Source: Trichobilharzia szidati
Lineage: Eukaryota; Platyhelminthes; Trematoda; Strigeidida; Schistosomatidae
Length of the DNA: 64,000 nucleotides
Assembly (NCBI GenBank): GCA_944472155.2
Contig: OX235272.1
Location: 99,640,020-99,704,019, forward strand
Direction: 5' to 3'
Shown: positions 58,166 through 64,000 of the stretch, piece after piece
Position numbering within the stretch: position 1 is the first letter of the stretch
How the letters are laid out: every line of letters begins with the position of its first letter
Notes under the pieces: model-generated
Told to the model about the DNA's origin: nothing
Database searches by the model: none
The model's input: only the letters and a program-made list of their open reading frames with translations
Position numbers and translations under genes: made by a program

Positions 58166-59348
58166 TTGGAAACCCAATTATTATTTCCATAGGGTTAATT
58201 GCCACACAGATTTTGTAGTCACCTCCTACATTTTAATGACGGCTCAGAAGAACTCATGCTTCAACCTGATAATCACCTCATTTCCAAAAACTATCGTAGT
58301 ATCATGATTTTTTCACTGTTCATTATGTTCCTTAAAGAAATCTGACTTGTCTTAGAGAGGATTTCGGATTGTGCGATTAGTGACTTTATGTACTGATTGG
58401 AAATATCACGCATTTTGGATTTTAACTAGCTTTGTGTTTAATCAACTACTAGTTTTACTCTTAACCGGAATATTTGACCACCACTCAACTCACGGTTATT
58501 TTATTCACTGCGAGTCATCAAAACTTAGAATTCTTATACAACTAATACTACTTATTTCGCTATTCTTTTGCATCTGTAATTAATGTCCTACTTCCGTTGT
58601 CGTAACTTTTCCATACACACCAACAGGGGTACTGATACTTGTGTTACTTTTCTCTCGACATCTTGTGTATTCAATTACGTGGTATTATTACTTTCCATAT
58701 TCTAACTATCTAATTAAACCATGTGAATATTGGTCGGAAGACTGATATTGTAAACTGTTTTAAATTGTATTCAGCTGAAAAGAACCAACAAATCAAAATA
58801 ACGTCATGCATTGTATCTTTGACTGTGTAAAGAATTTTCACTACCATAATAACTGAAGGTAAGAGTGTTATCAGTTGTGATAAAGCCTGTAAGCAGAAAT
58901 AGAAGACTAGAATCTCAACACTGATGAGCATGCTAATTTTCGAATTATCTCAGGCAGTAATAAGTTTCCTCTTTTGGTAAGAAGTATATCCTTAGTTTTT
59001 AAATGTTTACTGTTATGTACTCGTCGTCAGTAACTTATGGGGTCGTTGCCGATATTAGGGTGTGACCGAGTGTAAATATACGCTAATGAGATATAACGGA
59101 CGATAACGTACAGACTTGTACTGTTGAGTACTAAATTTGTCCTGACGAGAAGAAGGCAATTCAGAAGACCAGCACGTTCACGATGATACGTGTATTTTCC
59201 ATAAGAGAAATAACTGTCACAGAAAGTGTGAGTGAAAAGTACCAAACAGTACGAAAGGTGTGAGAGTGAAAAAAGAGGGTAAGGGAGTGAGTGAAAAGTG
59301 TACAATACGAGAGTAAATATGAAAATGACTAATATACATGAACCAATA
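58166..59348. other. No gene recognised
   Basis: AT-rich sequence. A 70-codon plus frame at 58,371-58,583 is hydrophobic but unrecognised and has no splice context. Confidence 0.35.
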
Positions 59349-59530
59349 AAATAGACAGTAGTTAGAGAACCATTGGAAAACCTGGGAGTACTGGACAGCT
59401 GTTTCATCCTAGTTTGGGACTCTTCGCCAGTACGCACCCGCCGGGATTCGAACCCAGGACCTTCTGGTCCCAAACTAGGACGAAACAGCTGTCCAGCACT
59501 CCCAGGTTTTCCAATGGTTCTCTAACTAAT
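59349..59530. mobile_element. SINE-C palindrome with 61-bp arms
   Basis: The arm at 59,360-59,420 is the reverse complement of 59,467-59,527 with two mismatches over 61 bp. The 46-bp centre holds an antisense tRNA B-box-like GGGATTCGAACCCAGGACC. The arms are the same sequence that occurs at 20,397-20,450 and 20,791-20,850. Confidence 0.85.
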
Positions 59531-59904
59531 GTCAGCTCATGATGAAAATCCTGTAACCAATCAAATCCCTACAATGAAACACTTGAAAATAGACAGTATT
59601 TTTTCTACCGTCATTGGATTCTGATTGGTTGTAATGTCATGTGACAAAAAGGTCATGCATTGTTTATTTAATATCAGTAAAAAGTTTGATCAAATAAAGT
59701 ATAATTATATTTCAATAGTTTACACACAATGATAAGTTTTGTTATTGGTAATATTTCGAGCAAAATTACTGCCCGTGTTCACACCACTGTTGGAATTGTT
59801 TGATTCACACATTTATGATTTGTACTCATATATATATAGTTCATTATTTTTGTTCATTCATGTTTTTTTTTTTTTTTTGTGTTTGAGTTATATTCCACGT
59901 TCAT
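59531..59904. other. Tail of the Penelope fragment with a 17-18-nt T run
   Basis: A poly-T run lies near 59,862-59,878, after TA microsatellite at 59,829-59,836. TTTCGAGCAAAATTACTGCC at 59,754 recalls the Penelope terminus. No gene. Confidence 0.4.
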
Positions 59905-60655
59905 TCATGTGTTTGTATTCAGAATTATATTCCAAGTTGTTGATAGTTGTACTGAGTCACCCTTGTTACATGTATCCGGTGTGACTTTAATGAATATCGA
60001 TTCTGTTATAAGTCTTTCTTTCCATTTGTTCATGTTAGTTTTTAGAATACACACATTGTCCCAATCGATATTGTGGTTTTTGTCCCATGCATGTGCAGCT
60101 ATCGATGAATTTTTTTCAAGATTTTTGTAGGCTTGTATTCCTGTTGGTTGACCTTTGGTTAGGCGTTTATGTTCATTCACTCTTATTTTGAGTGATATGG
60201 ACGTTTGCCCCACATATTTAGTTGGACAGTCAGCACAAGATATTTTGTAAATCAAGTTATTTTTATCCATCATTTTTATAGGATCTTTCAGTTGATTTAT
60301 TTTATTTTTGATTAGATTTGTCGGTTTAAAAGTTGTGTGTATGCCGATATTTTTGAGGTTTCTTTGAATTGCCTCTGATGTACCATTTTTACATGGTATT
60401 GTGACTGCCTTTTTGCATTCTTCCATCTTGTTATTCTCCGGTTTTACCCTCTTTTTTCTCTTTTTTACACTATCTTTGATAAATTCTTTTGGGTAGTTGT
60501 TTTCGAGTAGCATTTTGAATAGGACATTTATTTCTTTACATTGGTCCTCTGGCGTTGTTGTAAGTCTACGTATTCTATCTGCAAGTCCTTGTATTAATCC
60601 TCGTTTCACCGAGAGTGGATGAGCTGAGTGATAATCAAGAAATCTTCCAAATATA
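59905..60655 (-). mobile_element. Penelope-like element, 3' part with intact GIY-YIG frame
   Basis: On the minus strand the frame begins FGRFLDYHSAHPLSVKRGLI (60,655-60,597), the end of the Penelope RT, and stays open to 59,905. The linker is KKRKKRVKPENNK. The endonuclease part reads FKPTNLIKNKINQLKDPIKM, then NNLIYKISCADCPTKYVGQT with the CX2C pair and KYVG, then RVNEHKRL, HAWDKNHNIDW, ILKTNMNKWKERLITESIFI and DTCNKGDS. No stop or shift interrupts about 250 codons, unlike the copy at 16,920. The RT catalytic part is missing, so the copy is 5'-truncated. Confidence 0.88.
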
Positions 60656-61408
60656 ATTATACTTTATTGTTTATTTAGTTAATGGACAGACAAAGCATAT
60701 TGTGAGTTATATTGGAATATCGATCAATATACACATAGCAAAATATATCAGACTCAAAACAAAGCAAAATCATGTGACTACATATCATTTACTAAGAATT
60801 TTAACTTCTCCTGCGTTGTTGATCCATCCATATATATAAATTTATCAGATCCTTTTTATCAAAACGCTGTTGTATGACAGCGTCGATACTGGCTGCTTTG
60901 AGTTGTTGATTTTTCGTCTCCTAGTATCTACAGATGAGATTCAGGACGCGTATTTCATTCAGGTTAATTCTCTCCAATCACGCATACCCGTATATTCGTA
61001 TATGTGGTCTGTCTGAATTACGTAAGAAGCCAGAACTCCCCCTCCACCTAGTTCCAGACCTGTCTAATAATGCTTACCTACCATGGGGTTGCATAGTGGC
61101 TTGTTGAATCCTTACAACCTTTATACGAATAAGTAAATTTTTAAATGAAATACGTCTTGGAATTTATTTCTAATTTATATGATTTTTATGTAAATGTGAA
61201 GCACAAGTTATCTTTAAGTTTTTATTACTGTTTACCAACGTATAATTGAGAGACTAATGTAGGAATTTCAGTTGTGGTTTTTGAGAACATACTGAAATGT
61301 AAAATGAATGTAAATTTTACATTCAACAATATTTTTTACAGATAGATAGATGTTATTGCTTTTAGTTCTCCATTAGGTCAAATTTTGGTAGAGGTTTTCA
61401 TTGCTGAG
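60656..61408. other. No gene recognised; likely promoter side of the 88-residue gene
   Basis: AT-rich. No repeat family of this window was recognised. The promoter or a 5' exon of the next gene should lie here. Confidence 0.35.
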
Positions 61409-61801
61409 ATGGAAAGTGATTCGCTGATTGATAGAAGTAAGAGAATAATTAAATCTCTATTCTTATTATAAAGAGGTTACATTTATTATTCTTAATTAAA
61501 AAAAGCCAGCAAGAATGAAGTGCTGATGAGATTTAAAGAAAAATATCGATCAGTAATTTTCACTTGTGACGAAGAACATGATGGTTGATTGCATTATCTC
61601 GACTTTCAGAAGAAGAGAAGAACAAAGGTTTTCCCGAAGACAGATGCGTGTAGAACGACTACACCTATATCATACACCACCTCAATGTCATATCCATCTG
61701 CTACAGAATTACTTCAGTCATATACCTCACAATTTGAGGAAGAAGGGTTTGTACCTGCTTCTCGTTGGAAGACGAATTATAATGCATCTATAAGGCACTG
61801 A
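61409..61801 (+). CDS. Unrecognised 88-residue protein, three exons
   Basis: Exons 61409-61436, 61506-61552 and 61610-61801 join in phase with introns of 69 and 57 nt, each with GT and AG ends (GTAAGA...AAAAAAAG; GTAATT...GACTTTCAG). The product starts MESDSLIDRTSKNEVLMRFK, has a basic centre EKYRSKKRRTKVFPKTD and ends SYPSATELLQSYTSQFEEEG, then FVPASRWKTNYNASIRH. It is small, basic and has no signal peptide or membrane segment. The Trp-Lys-Thr-Asn-Tyr end and Ser/Thr/Tyr-rich middle recall small axonemal or cytoskeletal proteins, but I cannot name a family. All three exons fit without forcing, so the model is good. Confidence 0.62.
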
Positions 61802-63009
61802 CAGAAGTGGGTTATCATAGTACATTTACAAGGAGATACATGAACAATGTATACAATCACAGTTAAAAAGAAGTAGGTGTTCATGGGGAGGTGGCCACAG
61901 AAGTTCTGTACTAAAGACTGCCTAAGGCCAGAAGAAGCACTTATAATGGTCCCACCATTTGTTTATCATATTCCAGTCGACAGCTACGCTACCTAGCTGT
62001 AACACTTCTATTTGCATTTACAAATTTAGCTATTACTATGGAGACAGCTATATACGACTGCACTGTATCGTACTCCTTACGGAAACTTCCCCCTCATGGT
62101 ACGGAGAAGGTCAAGCATAATCTGCAAGAAGCTCAGTATTGTCTCATTTGAATAATAGTGGTCATCAAATAGAGAGAAGAAGCAATTTCATAGTTATTTA
62201 TCGTATTCCGTAGAACACTTCAGACAGACTTCAAGCTTGTCTGCCACGAAACTGTCACAACCTGGGGAAGTAACAGTCTTTGTATTAAAACTGTTCTACG
62301 TTCACTTATCCTTTAGCTTAGACATATCCGACAAACTGATTATCACTAACCAGCCGTTTCATAAATTTATCACATTTAGTGAAACCTTGATTATCTATCT
62401 ACTTCACCTTAGTAATCGTTGTCATCATTATATTCATCATTATTACTGCTTAATTTTAGATTTAATAATTTGAAAAAATCTCGGCATTGGGTGCATGATG
62501 TTCATTAACTATAAAGAATGAAACAATGCTGAAACGTCAACCCTCCGTAGATTTACGTCCTTCTTGTATGCACAACAACAATTTATTGCTACTCTTAACT
62601 TTCGTTGGTAATTCTTATCTTTCCGTGGAAGTGAAAGTAAGTATAGGGGCATAGAATATCCTTACCATGTTTTGGGTTCAACAGAATTGCTCATATTGCA
62701 GAAGAAATGAGAATATATGTGATATGTGGATATATTTTTTATGGATTAACCTTTCTTACGCTTACGTCATCGGTCATAAATATATATATATATCATTGTT
62801 TCGTTTTTTTAAATGTTATGCTTCTTGGCTCACTTCGTTGTGTGTTCTCTTGTGGGTTGGATAAACAGACAGCTACGGTGCAGATTGCTGGTATATTCTG
62901 GTAATTTGTTGTGATCACCGCGTCTGTATCTAGCTCGGCGTCCCTTTTATTTAAACCTTAACGTTTTTACAAAATATAAAAGTTTTGGAAATCTGTGTCA
63001 GCAAATGGA
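61802..63009. other. Unassigned
   Basis: Short plus frames at 61,905-61,995 (KDCLRPEEALIMVPPFVYHI) and 62,010-62,152 look weakly protein-like and may be remnants of a retroelement, but are unrecognised. The rest is AT-rich with a TA run at 62,780-62,793. Confidence 0.25.
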
Positions 63010-64000
63010 TTGAAAGTTGACTCTCCCAATTTCTACCTACAGAGTCAGTAATCCACTCCGGTCACGTCAATGACAACCACACGCACACTGATGGAGTTTA
63101 TGTCATGGTATCACCATCAACAGCGAATGCTCTCATGCACTGGGAGCTAATTTCATCCGTGACTGTGACATGAAGATTCAATTCAAAAGATGGAAAACTC
63201 ACAGTTGTACAGTGCTATGCACCCACAAACGACGAAGACGAAGTGAAAAGAAGGAGGGTTTCTAGACAAAACTGCAAACAGTAATGAGCAAGACCCAATC
63301 CAGATGACGGCACCAAAATTCTATTGGATAATATGAATGCAGGCCACAGTGGGAACATACAGTACTGAAAAAGGATTCATGATGGATCGAGAGGTGCCCG
63401 GTGGAATAAGTGATAACGGAGAACTCTTGGCAAATTTAATGATTTGATGACTGAAAGTAGTACCTACAGCCACAAGCATACACACAGCAACTTGTATTTT
63501 ACCAGGTGGACACATGAGAAATCGGATAAACTTTATATCAATTTTGAGAAAGTGGAGACAAACACGAAGTTGAGAAAGGGAGCAAATATTAGCTCAGTCT
63601 AATATCTAATGCACTTAAGGAAGCTGAAGAGAGACCACAACTGAAGTTCAACACCCAGAACCTGAAAGATTACGCTACAAATGGAAACATTTACTACAGT
63701 CATCTGGAAAAACGTTGGAGATATAAAACAACTTTACTGAGGGAGTTTACGTGAAAGAACAGTGGAACTGCTAAAAGCGAAATGGAAGGAAACCTGTATA
63801 GACCTCAGAGGTCAGAAGGGGCTAAACAAAAAGCAGCTATCTCCGGCCACCCTGGAGTCTGGTAGAGAAGAGAGTGATGATGAAGCAGTGGATGAACCAG
63901 AACAAAGATAAAGAATGAATGAAGAAGCTGGGTTCAACCTACGGCGCACTGAGCACAAGAGTGAGTATGAGTGATAGGAAAGACGAAATGCACTTTTACG
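63010..64000 (+). mobile_element. Family B non-LTR retrotransposon, endonuclease region, cut by the window edge
   Basis: Plus frames follow the endonuclease: TINSECSHALGANFIRDCDMKI-type pieces near 63,110-63,180, then VQCYAPTNDEDE (read at 63,208-63,245), DNMNAGHSG in place of the GDFNA-IG block (63,330), FNDLMTESSTYSHKHTHSNL (63,435) and TRWTHEKSDKLYI (63,500). After 63,560 it aligns with the copy at 18,590-19,000 (CCACAA.T.AAGTTCAA, CTGAA.GAT). Stops and shifts are frequent. The RT would lie beyond 64,000. Confidence 0.65.

Noticed and set aside
1..64000. CRISPR arrays, bacterial operons, ribosomal RNA genes
   Set aside because: No short regularly spaced repeats, no dense same-strand long ORFs and no rRNA-like conserved sequence. 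The window is clearly eukaryotic.

Overview
The window looks like nuclear DNA of a digenean flatworm, most likely a blood fluke (Schistosoma or a close relative). It is AT-rich. Its genes have small exons, and several introns are only 32 to 59 nt. The repeats are the mix known from schistosomes: RTE-like and CR1-like non-LTR retrotransposons, Penelope-like elements with a GIY-YIG endonuclease, Merlin/ISXO2-type DNA transposons, tRNA-derived SINEs and a gypsy-like gag remnant. Species cannot be fixed from the sequence alone.

Host genes, left to right. (1) A Qa-SNARE of the syntaxin-7/12 type lies on the minus strand at 3,528-7,938; its amino end and transmembrane tail are not found. (2) CutA lies at 14,794-15,174 (+). 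Only 95 nt after its stop begins (3) a MIC19/CHCHD3-like MICOS subunit at 15,270-21,360 (+), with a splice-acceptor-like sequence ending 2 nt before its ATG. This tight pair is a candidate trans-spliced two-gene unit. (4) and (5) A divergent pair of small unrecognised genes starts at 22,421 (-) and 22,474 (+), with 52 nt between start codons. (6) A PH-like exon lies at 30,134-30,665 (-). (7) An unrecognised two-exon gene lies at 47,559-48,733 (+). (8) An unrecognised 88-residue three-exon gene lies at 61,409-61,801 (+).

Nearly everything else is repeat. 'RTE-A' copies are at 1-1,700 (-), 4,577-6,195 (+), 23,020-23,620 (-) and 49,098-50,975 (+). 'Family B' non-LTR copies are at 18,550-20,275 (+), 26,470-26,960 (-), 33,850-34,480 (+), 57,480-57,740 (-) and 63,010-64,000 (+). 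CR1-like copies are at 8,800-9,430 (-), 13,680-14,345 (+), 33,295-33,670 (+), 34,995-36,345 (+) and 40,170-44,060 (-). Penelope-like copies are at 16,920-18,481 (+) and 59,905-60,655 (-), with solo terminal pieces at 20,275 and 55,538. Two Merlin-like transposase copies lie in tandem at 44,930-46,034. Several SINE families and two unclassified repeats (X and Y) fill other gaps.

The most distinctive structures are: the CutA-MIC19 junction; a Penelope-like element in a MIC19 intron with a perfect 39-bp terminal inverted repeat and a 13-bp target duplication; a solo Penelope terminus with an 11-bp target duplication inside a tRNA-like SINE; a 61-bp-arm SINE palindrome; and SINE tails that resemble the 3' end of Family B. 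Exon models were built by hand from reading frame, GT/AG sites and phase, and have not been tested against transcripts.
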